A model generated the notes under the pieces. The model was not told the DNA's origin. It saw only the letters and a list, made by a program, of their open reading frames with translations, and searched no databases. This document shows positions 1 through 7,058 of a stretch of 41,666 nucleotides of DNA, piece after piece. The stretch spans positions 1 to 41,666 of the forward strand of contig DDUM01000070.1 in NCBI GenBank assembly GCA_002344795.1. The letters are read 5' to 3'. The DNA comes from Flammeovirgaceae bacterium UBA2338. Lineage in GTDB: Bacteria; Bacteroidota; Bacteroidia; Cytophagales; Cyclobacteriaceae. The first letter of the stretch is position 1; each line of letters opens with the position of its first letter. The position numbers were made by a program, and so were the translations under genes.

Positions 1-19
1 CAACTTATTTCAGTACCCT

Positions 20-55
20 ACAGTTACCGGTTGCCAGTTGCCAGTTCCCAGTACT
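20..55. repeat. heptameric repeat forming the kdsA C-terminus
   Basis: On the minus strand the end of kdsA and the bases just after it read as degenerate copies of the heptamer ACTGGCA (about five units). The stop codon of kdsA lies inside the run. Heptameric arrays of this kind are familiar in Bacteroidota intergenic DNA; another with a different unit is at 17394-17505. Confidence 0.6.
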
Positions 56-857
56 TCTTAATCATTTTCAAAAATTCCTCCATCTCGTTGAGTGGAACCA
101 TGTTGGGGCCGTCACTTAATGCCTTTGAGGGATTAGGGTGGGTTTCGATAAAAAAGCCATCCACTCCTACTGACGCTGCGGCACGTGTGAGGTAAGGCGC
201 GAACTCCCGTTGTCCCCCTGACTTACCTCCCAGTCCGCCAGGTTGCTGAATGCTGTGGGTAACATCAAAAATTACTGGCGCATATTGTCGCATTATCGGA
301 AGGGATCTGAAATCCACTACCAAATTGTGGTAACCAAAACTTGCCCCGCGCTCTGTCAAGAACACATTGTCATTGCCTGCTTCACGCACTTTGTCCACCG
401 CATACCGCATGTCTTCCGGTGCCATGAATTGTCCCTTCTTCACCTTCACTGCCTTTCCCGTTTTGGCTGCGGCAATGAGTAAATCCGTTTGCCGACAAAG
501 AAAGGCCGGTATCTGTAGTACATCTACCACCTCCGCCACTTCTGCACACTGATACGATTCGTGCACATCGGTGACTGTGGGCACACCTAAATCTTTTTTT
601 ACTCTGGACAAAATTTCGAGACCGCCCTCCATCGAAGGCCCCCGGTAAGAAGAAGCGGACGTGCGGTTGGCTTTGTCAAAGGAAGCCTTGAACACATAGT
701 CGATGCCCAACTCTTCACAGATTCTCTTTACCTCCGTGCCCGTTTCCATACAAATGTCGTAACTCTCTGCAGCACATGGTCCTGCAAATAACACCAGGCG
801 ATCTCCACCCAAGGTGATCTTGTCTGTTATCGATACCTTTTCTTTAAATATGTCCAT
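24..857 (-). CDS. kdsA: 3-deoxy-8-phosphooctulonate synthase (Kdo-8-P synthase)
   Basis: Condenses arabinose-5-phosphate with phosphoenolpyruvate to Kdo-8-phosphate in the cytosol, the first committed step to the Kdo of lipopolysaccharide. The 277-residue chain has the normal family length. LFAGPCAAES near residues 24-33 carries Cys28; with the histidine of FDVTHS, the glutamate of FIETH and the aspartate of SDGPN, all four metal ligands known from the Aquifex-type enzyme are present, so I infer the metal-dependent class. The substrate-binding stretch FDKANRTS is present. It is the last gene of a minus-strand operon; its ATG shares one base with the stop of the upstream AbiEii-like gene (TAATG). 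The last residues (WELATGNR) are written by a heptameric dispersed repeat and are probably not ancestral. Confidence 0.96.
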   Translation of the reverse strand: MDIFKEKVSITDKITLGGDRLVLFAGPCAAESYDICMETGTEVKRICEELGIDYVFKASFDKANRTSASSYRGPSMEGGLEILSRVKKDLGVPTVTDVHESYQCAEVAEVVDVLQIPAFLCRQTDLLIAAAKTGKAVKVKKGQFMAPEDMRYAVDKVREAGNDNVFLTERGASFGYHNLVVDFRSLPIMRQYAPVIFDVTHSIQQPGGLGGKSGGQREFAPYLTRAAASVGVDGFFIETHPNPSKALSDGPNMVPLNEMEEFLKMIKKYWELATGNR

Positions 858-1384
858 TATACTTTAATTTTTCCCTTTAACGAATTATCAAACCCGTGAA
901 GCAATTCCCTCGCAATGATCTTTAAGGTATCAGAAAAGTCAAGATCCCGAAACTCCTTTTTTATCCATTGCACCTCATTCAATTGGCTCACATTGAAGTC
1001 ATAAATCATCTTTGAAACTACAATTTCATTCACCCAGGCATCCTTTCTTCTCGCATCTGCTATTATTTCTTCCCAGTTAAACGAGAATTTTAGACTTAAA
1101 AAAACAATATCAACAATGTCTTTAGGCGCATTGCGACTTAAAGCCGTAATTTTATTTGATAAAATATTCTCCCAGGAATCAATTTTTGAAAATAAAGGAT
1201 GGGCCGTTAATGGATCTTTATGATTTTGAAAAAAATCAAGATCATCTGAGTATCTGTGATCCAAATAACAACGACTTAATGCCGTTCCTCCTGTGAGGTA
1301 AAAAGGAGTATTGATTTTATCAATGCAATAAAGCACTTTGTCTTGCAAGGGATAAAGTTGGTCTCTATAATAACTCTCTGACAT
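857..1384 (-). CDS. AbiEii/AbiGii-toxin-like nucleotidyltransferase, apparently internally deleted
   Basis: Members of this family are minimal nucleotidyltransferases that act as toxins of type IV-like toxin/antitoxin or abortive-infection systems. The 175-residue protein shows the family motifs TGGTALSR (residues 31-38) and DDLDFF (47-52), which hold the GG and DxD nucleotidyltransferase signature, and the downstream ENILSNKITALSR and PKDIVDIVF stretches. Between DDLDFF and ENILSNK there are only about 20 residues. From memory, complete relatives have some 60-75 more there, including the third catalytic acidic residue, so this copy looks deleted in frame and may be catalytically dead. It overlaps the upstream small gene by 20 bases and touches kdsA through TAATG, so all are probably cotranslated. 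Function here is unknown. Confidence 0.8.
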   Translation of the reverse strand: MSESYYRDQLYPLQDKVLYCIDKINTPFYLTGGTALSRCYLDHRYSDDLDFFQNHKDPLTAHPLFSKIDSWENILSNKITALSRNAPKDIVDIVFLSLKFSFNWEEIIADARRKDAWVNEIVVSKMIYDFNVSQLNEVQWIKKEFRDLDFSDTLKIIARELLHGFDNSLKGKIKV

Positions 1385-1646
1385 ACCTATAGCGGTCTCT
1401 TAACAGAGGAGGAAACAATCCCTTCATTACCTCCTCTGACAGTAATTCTTTATAAAGGTCTGATGATACCAACTTACGGACTTTATGCCACGGATAATAA
1501 TTCAATAACTTAATGAACAATTCATTCCGATTTATTTTGTCAATACGCTCCACTTTGCCTTCCAAAATCAGTATGGCTTTCTCGGGATCCACTTTGTGAT
1601 CCCAAAACAGTCGCTTTAGCATATCCACTTTTTCTCGGTGGTCCAT
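1365..1646 (-). CDS. small putative antitoxin-like partner of the AbiEii-like protein
   Basis: A 93-residue charged, largely helical protein (MDHREKVDMLKRLFWD at the start, many Lys/Arg/Glu) with no signal peptide or membrane segment. The RLFWD opening and small size recall the short DUF6922-type proteins often encoded just before AbiEii-type nucleotidyltransferases in Bacteroidota; that assignment is from memory and not certain. It starts one base inside the kdsC stop codon (TAATG) and its last 20 bases overlap the start of the toxin-like gene, an arrangement typical of antitoxin-toxin pairs. I infer an antitoxin role from context only. Confidence 0.65.
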   Translation of the reverse strand: MDHREKVDMLKRLFWDHKVDPEKAILILEGKVERIDKINRNELFIKLLNYYPWHKVRKLVSSDLYKELLSEEVMKGLFPPLLRDRYRYVRELL

Positions 1647-2194
1647 TACTTATTCTTCAAAATTTTTGACAATATACCTTTTGCTGCCAGCACCAAATCC
1701 GCGACTTCTCTCAATACACCTTCCCCTCCTTTGGCTTTCGTACTCATGTCCACCATTTTCTTTAAATAAACTGGCGCATCTGCCGGGCAAATTGCCAATC
1801 CACTCAATTGGAGCGGGCCGAGATCGTTAATATCATCACCAATATAGATTACTTCTTTTTTCTTCAGCTTGTGATAGGCTGTCAGCTTTTTGAATACCGC
1901 AGCCTTGTCCAGTATTCCCTGATGACAAAAATCCATTTTCAACTCTGCACACCTTTTGGCTACGGCCGAACAATCTCTCCCCGAAATTGCTCCCACCACA
2001 ATACCCGCTTTTTTTAAATGACCGATAATTTGTCCATCCTTCACATTAAAATGCTTTAATTCTTTACCGTCACTGTCGTAGATTATCTTTCCATCAGTGA
2101 GCACACCATCCACATCAAAAAAGATGGCCTTGACTTCGGCAGCCCTCTTTATCAGCGTTTTTGTGTATTTATTTAAAACTTCCCGGGCTGGCAT
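1646..2194 (-). CDS. kdsC: Kdo-8-phosphate phosphatase, KdsC-type HAD hydrolase
   Basis: Removes phosphate from Kdo-8-phosphate to give free Kdo. The 182-residue protein is the usual size for this capless tetrameric HAD class. It has motif I FFDVDGVLTDG (nucleophile Asp27, acid/base Asp29), motif II in GAISGRD, a conserved Lys region and motif IV GDDINDL, and ends with the KGGEGVLREV loop of KdsC proteins. It is the first gene of a four-gene minus-strand operon leading to kdsA, the enzyme acting just before it in the pathway. The promoter should lie in 2195-2382, which also carries the start region of the divergent acylase gene. Confidence 0.93.
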   Translation of the reverse strand: MPAREVLNKYTKTLIKRAAEVKAIFFDVDGVLTDGKIIYDSDGKELKHFNVKDGQIIGHLKKAGIVVGAISGRDCSAVAKRCAELKMDFCHQGILDKAAVFKKLTAYHKLKKKEVIYIGDDINDLGPLQLSGLAICPADAPVYLKKMVDMSTKAKGGEGVLREVADLVLAAKGILSKILKNK

Positions 2195-2382
2195 CTAATA
2201 AATTGGTTGAATACGCTCGAAAATTAGGAAAAGCTTTTTACTTTAACCCTAAATAGGCATTGAGAGATGTACATTTTACGGTGTGATTGACGAATACTGA
2301 CGATAGCAACGCTTAATGCTTTAAATTTAAAAACCTTTGATAATTTTATTGATCAGGGATTAAGTCACAAAAACAAGGTTAA

Positions 2383-4815
2383 GTGAAAGGAATCAAATTT
2401 ATCATCTCATTCATAATCACCGTCACGCTGGTTTGGGCACTCAACAGAAGCTGGGATTTCGGTAATCCCATCCCTCCGCTGGGAAAGTTTCTTGACCCCC
2501 TCCATGGGTTTTGGGCCAACGCAGAACCGCCCTATGCTGACGATCAGCAGATTGACATACCCGGTTTGAAAGGAAAGGTCTCCGTGATCTACGACAGTCT
2601 GTTAATCCCTCACCTGTTTGCCGAAAATGATGATGACCTGTATCGCGTTATGGGTTATGTAACCGCGCAGCATCGCTTGTGGCAAATGGAGTTTCAAACC
2701 CACGCGGCAGCCGGCAGAGTATCTGAGATCATCGGGGATAAAGCGCTTGACTTTGACCGCAACCAAAGAAGAAAGGGGATGGTTTTTGGTGCTGAAAATT
2801 CAGCCAGGAGCCACGGTGAAGATCCCATCATTGGTAAAATCAATAAACAATATACAGAAGGTGTAAATGCCTATATCTCCTCACTTTCATATGAAAATTA
2901 TCCCATAGAATACAAATTACTGGACTACGAACCAGAACTGTGGAATGAATTGAAAATGGGTCTGCTCCTCATGAACATGTCGAACACGCTGAATGTGGGT
3001 GAAGATGATTTTGAGATGACCAATGCGATTAATCTTTTTGGTAAAGAAATGCTGGATGTACTTTATCCAGATTGGGAAGGTGTTGGCGATCCTATTGTAG
3101 ATAACCCTGGAGGATGGAAGTTCAACCCTATTACATTGGACTCTGTTCCTTTGGCCTTACCTGATCAGTTGATCAACATTCAACCCACCACTAAAGTGGT
3201 AAAGGGTGTGGGAAGCAACAACTGGGCAGTGAGCGGCATCAAGACGGCTACCGGTTCGCCCATACTGGCCAATGATCCTCATCTTGCCCTTAGCATGCCC
3301 TCCATTTGGTTTGCAGCCCATATGAAAAGTCCGGGTGTGAATGTCATGGGTGTCATGTTTACAGGATCACCTGTTGTTATTCTTGGTTTCAACGACTCCA
3401 TCAGTTGGGGCGCCACCAATGCCCAACGCGATGTAGTAGACTGGTATAAAATAGAATTCAAAGACGAATCCAACAATGAATACCTCAGCGATGGCAATTG
3501 GCTTCCCACCAAAAAGGTAGTAGAGAAATTTGTGATCAAAGGAAAGGATCCTTTCTATGACACCGTTGTCTACACCCATCACGGTCCTGTGGTGTACGAC
3601 AAATCTTTTCATGGCGAGTCAGAGAAAAACCATTATGCTTTCCGGTGGGTCTCCCACGATGAGTCGTTGGATTTGAAAACATTTTATTTATTGAACCGCG
3701 CAAAGAACTACCGCGATTATATGGCTGCCCTGGATTATTTCTCCGGGCCGGCACAAAACTTTGCATTCGCATCCACGGATGGAGATATTGCCATACGCAT
3801 TCAAGGCAAATACCCGGTACGCAGGAAAGATGAAGGGAGATTCGTACTGGATGGCACCAAAACTTCTACGGAATGGCAGGCCTACATTCCCAATGAACAA
3901 AATATAATGTCCAGGAATCCGCAACGCGGTTTTATCAGTTCAGCGAATCAATACCCTGTAGATCCAACCTACCCTTATTACGTGCACAGCAATTCCTATG
4001 AAGCTTATCGCAACAGAATAATTAACCAGCGACTGAGTGAGATGGATGAAATCACTCCTGCGGATATGATGAAGTTGCAAAATGATAACTACAGTATACA
4101 GGCTGCAGAAAGTTTACCGTTTATGCTTTCATCACTTGATTCAGCCTCACTTACGAATTCCGAGCAAAAAATAGTTGAACTGCTCCAATCATGGGATTTT
4201 GTTTACAGTCCAGAGTCCATCGCAGCCACTTATTATGAAGTATGGTACAATAGTTTGTATCGCAATATCTGGGATGAAATGACATCGGGCACGGTTGCAC
4301 TCTCCAGGCCCAGCGACTTTACCACCATAAAGCTGATGAAAACAGATTCTGCTTTGTCTTTTTACGATGTACAATCCACACCGGAGAAAGAAGACCTGCC
4401 CACCTTGATTCGACAAAACTTCGCCAAAAGCATTGATATGATTGACGTTTGGATGACAGAGAACGAAGGTGAAGCGCAGTGGGCATTATTTAAAAATACA
4501 AACGTTGGTCACTTACTAAGGCTCGAGCCTTTTAGCTATCATGTAAAAAACGGTGGCCATGGAAGTACCATCAATGCCACCACGGGTACAAATGGACCAA
4601 GCTGGAGATTGGTGGCCAGCATGGAGAAGACGGGCGTAAAAGCCTGGGGTGTTTATCCTGGCGGGCAAAGCGGTAATCCCGGAAGCCGGTTTTATAACGA
4701 TCTGCTGGATCCGTGGGCTAACGGCAAGTACTTCCGCTTAAAGTTTCCGCATTCCGAAAAAGAAACTACACCTTATCGTTATTATACCACCACATTTAAT
4801 TCGACATCCAAGTGA
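2383..4815 (+). CDS. penicillin acylase family protein (Ntn-hydrolase)
   Basis: An amidase of the penicillin/acyl-homoserine-lactone acylase family; these are exported proenzymes that cut themselves into alpha and beta chains. The 810-residue protein begins with a hydrophobic segment (residues 3-20) that is a signal peptide or anchor. The self-cleavage site is visible as VGSNNWAVSG, so Ser278 would become the N-terminal nucleophile of the beta chain; the following NDPHL and the later QNFAFAS stretch fit the family. The start is GTG at 2383. The next gene overlaps the stop by four bases (GTGA), so they form an operon. The natural substrate cannot be told from sequence; acyl amides or acyl-homoserine lactones are possible. 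Confidence 0.92.
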   Translation: MKGIKFIISFIITVTLVWALNRSWDFGNPIPPLGKFLDPLHGFWANAEPPYADDQQIDIPGLKGKVSVIYDSLLIPHLFAENDDDLYRVMGYVTAQHRLWQMEFQTHAAAGRVSEIIGDKALDFDRNQRRKGMVFGAENSARSHGEDPIIGKINKQYTEGVNAYISSLSYENYPIEYKLLDYEPELWNELKMGLLLMNMSNTLNVGEDDFEMTNAINLFGKEMLDVLYPDWEGVGDPIVDNPGGWKFNPITLDSVPLALPDQLINIQPTTKVVKGVGSNNWAVSGIKTATGSPILANDPHLALSMPSIWFAAHMKSPGVNVMGVMFTGSPVVILGFNDSISWGATNAQRDVVDWYKIEFKDESNNEYLSDGNWLPTKKVVEKFVIKGKDPFYDTVVYTHHGPVVYDKSFHGESEKNHYAFRWVSHDESLDLKTFYLLNRAKNYRDYMAALDYFSGPAQNFAFASTDGDIAIRIQGKYPVRRKDEGRFVLDGTKTSTEWQAYIPNEQNIMSRNPQRGFISSANQYPVDPTYPYYVHSNSYEAYRNRIINQRLSEMDEITPADMMKLQNDNYSIQAAESLPFMLSSLDSASLTNSEQKIVELLQSWDFVYSPESIAATYYEVWYNSLYRNIWDEMTSGTVALSRPSDFTTIKLMKTDSALSFYDVQSTPEKEDLPTLIRQNFAKSIDMIDVWMTENEGEAQWALFKNTNVGHLLRLEPFSYHVKNGGHGSTINATTGTNGPSWRLVASMEKTGVKAWGVYPGGQSGNPGSRFYNDLLDPWANGKYFRLKFPHSEKETTPYRYYTTTFNSTSK

Positions 4816-5135
4816 GATTCATTGTCCAAATCATTATCACCGCTATAGTTTGTTTCATGTTTCAGAAATTATTTCCCTGGTGGACTATGGCCATAGGCGC
4901 TTTCCTTGTGGGTTTTGTATTCAGCAATTCAGGGTTTAAGTCCTTTCTTTCCGGATTTATTGCCATCGGTTTACTTTGGCTCGGACTCGCTCTCTATGTA
5001 GACAATGCCACCCAGTCGATACTTACCGAAAAGATCAGTCAGTTATTTCCTCTCAATCTATTCGTGTTAACAAGTCTGGTGGGTGGTTTGGTAGGAGGCT
5101 TTGCTTCCCTGACTGGTGCCCTGTTAAAACCATAA
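4812..5135 (+). CDS. small integral membrane protein of unknown function
   Basis: A 107-residue very hydrophobic protein with about four predicted membrane segments (near residues 2-18, 22-40, 43-62 and 80-103) joined by short loops, and a Gly-rich last helix (SLVGGLVGGFASLTGALL). I recognise no family with certainty; similar small proteins occur next to acylase and hydrolase genes in Cytophagales. GTG start overlapping the acylase stop by four bases and only seven bases before the next gene point to translational coupling in a three-gene operon. Confidence 0.75.
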   Translation: MRFIVQIIITAIVCFMFQKLFPWWTMAIGAFLVGFVFSNSGFKSFLSGFIAIGLLWLGLALYVDNATQSILTEKISQLFPLNLFVLTSLVGGLVGGFASLTGALLKP

Positions 5136-5142
5136 TAATAAT

Positions 5143-6051
5143 GTGAAACACGCTTTTCTTCTACTCCTGACTTTGTTCAATGCCAGCATACTGTTTGCGC
5201 AAACGAAAGAAGGATTAGTGGAATTGAATGGCACCCAACTTTTTGTAAAAACCACAGGACAAGGTGAGCCCATCGTGGTGATTCATGGTGGACCCGGTAT
5301 GAATCATACCTACTTCCTCCCCCATCTGAATAAGCTCGCTAAAAATTTTCAGGTCACCTATTACGATCAGCGGGCAAGTGGCAGATCAGCTATCCCGGAC
5401 ACCAACACTATTACCCTTCAAACATTTGCTGAAGACATTGACGCCATCAGAGAGTATCTGGGACATGATCAAATCTATTTACTGGCTCACTCCTGGGGAG
5501 CGCTTCCGGCCATTCAATATGGTCTCGAATTTCCCGACAAGCTGAAAGGAATCATTTTCTGTAATCCCATTCCTTTTAACAAAGCCTATGATGAAGAAAT
5601 GAAGACAGCACAGCAAAACAAAATGGTGGGATCCGATAGCACCGATCGCTCTGTCATTATAGGTTCTCCCAACTTCAAAACAGGAAAGGTCTCCGCTTAT
5701 AAAAAATTACTCCTCCTGTCTTTTCGGAACTCCTTTTATAAAGAAGCCCACTTCTCTCACCTTCATTTTGAGATGCCGGACAATTATATGGCAGCCAGTC
5801 AGGCGTTATACACCGGCCTTGGAAAGGAATTGAGTCAGTATGATTACTACGAAGAAATAAAAAAGTTTTCTTTTCCAGTATTGATTCTTCAAGGGAGTGC
5901 TGATGCCGTGCCACTTCGCGCCAGCCAACAGGCAATGGAAAACTTACCAAATGCTACTCTTAAGGAGTTTAAAAAAAGTGGTCATTTCATCTTTATTGAG
6001 GAGCCTAAGAAGTTTACCCACGTGGTAAGCAAGTTTATAGACAGGGATTGA
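5143..6051 (+). CDS. secreted alpha/beta hydrolase, proline-iminopeptidase-like
   Basis: An alpha/beta-fold hydrolase with a signal peptide (MKHAFLLLLTLFNASILFAQ, cleavage after about residue 19), so it acts in the periplasm or outside. HGGPGMNH (residues 48-55) is the oxyanion-hole motif of the proline-iminopeptidase group. The catalytic triad is readable as Ser117 in AHSWGA, Asp254 in GSADAVP and His281 in SGHFIF. The start is GTG, seven bases after the membrane-protein gene, so it is the third gene of the acylase operon. The last 54 codons are duplicated downstream (6138-6299) inside a 248-bp tandem repeat. A peptidase or esterase role is likely; the substrate is unknown. Confidence 0.9.
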   Translation: MKHAFLLLLTLFNASILFAQTKEGLVELNGTQLFVKTTGQGEPIVVIHGGPGMNHTYFLPHLNKLAKNFQVTYYDQRASGRSAIPDTNTITLQTFAEDIDAIREYLGHDQIYLLAHSWGALPAIQYGLEFPDKLKGIIFCNPIPFNKAYDEEMKTAQQNKMVGSDSTDRSVIIGSPNFKTGKVSAYKKLLLLSFRNSFYKEAHFSHLHFEMPDNYMAASQALYTGLGKELSQYDYYEEIKKFSFPVLILQGSADAVPLRASQQAMENLPNATLKEFKKSGHFIFIEEPKKFTHVVSKFIDRD

Positions 6052-6065
6052 GTAGTGGAGGCTGA

Positions 6066-6138
6066 ATGCGTTGTAAACGCATGGTGATTGATTGAATGAT
6101 TTCGGGTTGAGCACGCGTTATAAACGCGCGCTATATAC
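6066..6138. repeat. paired REP-like hairpins, copy 1
   Basis: Two small hairpins with the same three-base loop logic lie in tandem: ATGCGTT-GTA-AACGCAT near 6066-6082 and CGCGTT-ATA-AACGCG near 6114-6128, followed by GCGCTATATAC. A second copy from the tandem duplication lies at 6314-6386 and a diverged copy of the second hairpin at 7778-7809. The arrangement resembles REP/BIME elements; no REP-associated transposase gene is visible in the window. Confidence 0.6.
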
Positions 6139-6299
6139 AAGGGAGTGCTGATGCCGTGCCACTTCGCGCCAGCCAGCAGGCAATGGAAAACTTACCAAAT
6201 GCTACTCTTAAGGAGTTTAAAAAAAGTGGACATTTCATCTTTATTGAGGAGCCTAAGAAGTTTACCCACGTGGTAAGCAAGTTTATAGACAGGGATTGA
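6138..6299 (+). pseudogene. duplicated 3' fragment of the alpha/beta hydrolase gene
   Basis: This stretch repeats the coding sequence of hydrolase residues about 250-302, including the catalytic Asp and His regions and the stop codon, but has no start, no nucleophile and no oxyanion motif. It cannot make a functional hydrolase and is explained by the tandem duplication. Confidence 0.9.
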
Positions 6300-6313
6300 G
6301 TGGTGGAGGCTGA

Positions 6314-6386
6314 ACGCGTTGCAAACGCATGGTGATTGATTGAATGATTTCGGGTTGAGCACGCGTTATAAACGCGCGCTATATAC
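6314..6386. repeat. paired REP-like hairpins, copy 2
   Basis: Duplicate of the hairpin pair at 6066-6138, generated by the 248-bp tandem repeat. The first hairpin has changed on both arms (ACGCGTT-GCA-AACGCAT), the second is unchanged. Confidence 0.6.
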
Positions 6387-6400
6387 AATAGAGTTAGGGC

Positions 6401-6444
6401 AAAATAAAAACAGGACAAACGGAAGGAATTCCAATTTGTCCTGT
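6401..6444 (-). terminator. intrinsic terminator after the tRNA-like fragment
   Basis: On the minus strand a perfect 10-bp stem ACAGGACAAA / TTTGTCCTGT (6444-6435 and 6419-6410) encloses a 15-base loop and is followed by TTTTTATTTT. It sits directly after the tRNA 3' fragment, implying that a complete tRNA unit once ended here. Confidence 0.8.
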
Positions 6445-6448
6445 CAAG

Positions 6449-6507
6449 TCGGGGCGGCAGGATTCGAACCTGCGGCCCTCCCGACCAGAGGTCGGGATAC
6501 GCTACGG
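6449..6507 (-). pseudogene. truncated tRNA-like 3' fragment with aberrant anticodon arm
   Basis: From the acceptor 3' strand through the T arm this is nearly identical to the tRNA-Pro at 6794-6867, including the T-loop GGTTCGAATCC and the CGCCCCG acceptor strand. The 5' acceptor strand and most of the D arm are missing. The anticodon arm is replaced by a strong hairpin, TCCCGAC / GTCGGGA around a CTCTG centre, two bases longer than in tRNA-Pro. The stop codon of the GIY-YIG gene at 6502-6750 lies within the D-arm remnant. It cannot fold as a normal tRNA. Confidence 0.8.
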
Positions 6508-6750
6508 TTTTGTTTCGATCCACTGCCTAACCTTTGCAGGATTTTTCCAAGCTTTCAGTTTTCTTTCCAATTGTACAGCCTCAGCTCTGGAGTTAAATTG
6601 TTTGAAGAACAAAAGTCTCCAGGGACCCCTGTTTTTAGTGGCTAAGTTTTGATTTGAATTGTGTCTATGTAAACGGTCATCGATATCATTGGTTTGTCCA
6701 ATGTAGAGTTTCTTGGTTGTTTCAGACTCGATGATGTAGGTGTAAAACAT
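6502..6750 (-). CDS. GIY-YIG nuclease-domain protein (UPF0213/YhbQ-like)
   Basis: A single GIY-YIG domain protein of 82 residues, the usual size. The motif pair is YTYII (residues 3-7) and LYIGQT (15-20), followed by the conserved RLHRHN and the ELKAWKN-type basic helix (residues 62-70). Stand-alone proteins of this kind are proposed small DNA endonucleases, and in Bacteroidota they are often found beside tRNA genes. The ATG is only about six bases downstream of the tRNA-Pro terminator, and the TAG stop lies inside a truncated tRNA sequence, so the gene looks inserted into a tRNA cluster. Its biological role, homing or repair, is not established. Confidence 0.9.
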   Translation of the reverse strand: MFYTYIIESETTKKLYIGQTNDIDDRLHRHNSNQNLATKNRGPWRLLFFKQFNSRAEAVQLERKLKAWKNPAKVRQWIETKP

Positions 6751-6755
6751 AGCAC

Positions 6756-6784
6756 AAAAAAAGCCTCTTCGATATGAAGAGGCT
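6756..6784 (-). terminator. intrinsic terminator of the tRNA-Pro unit
   Basis: On the minus strand the stem GCCTCTTC / GAAGAGGC (6783-6776 and 6770-6763; nine pairs if the flanking A-T is counted) with loop ATATC is followed by seven T. It lies ten bases after the tRNA-Pro 3' end and would end tRNA transcription immediately before the GIY-YIG gene. Confidence 0.85.
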
Positions 6785-6793
6785 CAATAAATG

Positions 6794-6867
6794 TCGGGGC
6801 GGCAGGATTCGAACCTGCGGCCCCCTGGTCCCAAACCAGGTACGCTACCGGACTGCGCCACGCCCCG
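6794..6867 (-). tRNA. tRNA-Pro (anticodon TGG)
   Basis: A 74-base cloverleaf read on the minus strand: acceptor CGGGGCG / CGCCCCG with discriminator A, D arm GCGCAGTCCGGTAGCG, anticodon arm CCTGG-TTTGGGA-CCAGG giving anticodon TGG, and T arm GCAGG-TTCGAAT-CCTGC. CCA is not encoded. It decodes CCN proline codons and ends in an intrinsic terminator. Confidence 0.97.
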
Positions 6868-6917
6868 AAACTTCTTTGTCTTTGTTTTGACTGGGGACTT
6901 ACACCCAGTTGATTTTG

Positions 6918-6991
6918 TGATCCGGCAGGGACTCGAACCCCGAACCGTCAGCTTAGAAGGCTGATGCTCTATCCAGTTGAGCTACCGGACC
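6918..6991 (-). tRNA. tRNA-Arg (anticodon TCT)
   Basis: A 74-base cloverleaf on the minus strand: acceptor GGTCCGG / CCGGATC with one G-T pair, D arm with AGCTCAACTGGATAGAGC, anticodon arm TCAGC-CTTCTAA-GCTGA giving anticodon TCT for AGA/AGG codons, and T arm CGGGG-TTCGAGT-CCCTG (one weak pair). CCA is not encoded. It lies 50 bases upstream of tRNA-Pro and is probably cotranscribed with it. Confidence 0.97.
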
Positions 6992-7058
6992 CTGACTTCG
7001 CTTTCCTCCCGCATTCTGACACTATAGCTTCGTCAGACTCCGCCTGATAAAGTCTAAT

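Larger units (their letters stand above)
5890..6388. repeat. 248-bp tandem duplication spanning the hydrolase 3' end
   Basis: Two copies at 5890-6137 and 6138-6385 (identity continues to 6388) with a constant offset of 248 bases. Each holds the last 54 codons of the hydrolase, its TGA stop, and about 86 bases with two small hairpins. By eye there are only a few differences (for example AACAGG versus AGCAGG, GTGGTC versus GTGGAC, and small changes after the stop), so the duplication is fairly recent. The junction shows the short shared sequence CAAGGGAGTG. Confidence 0.95.

Noticed and set aside
2195..2382. Riboswitch or small gene between kdsC and the acylase
   Set aside because: No convincing stem set, no frame of useful length; taken as a divergent promoter region.
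6449..6507. Functional tRNA-Arg(TCT) read from the central CTCTG of the fragment
   Set aside because: The 5' acceptor strand and D arm are missing and the anticodon arm is two bases too long, so no cloverleaf forms.
6131..6523. 130-codon minus-strand frame with a VRILPPRL stretch
   Set aside because: It translates the tRNA fragment, its terminator and the duplicated hydrolase end in antisense; a known kind of false ORF over tRNA genes.
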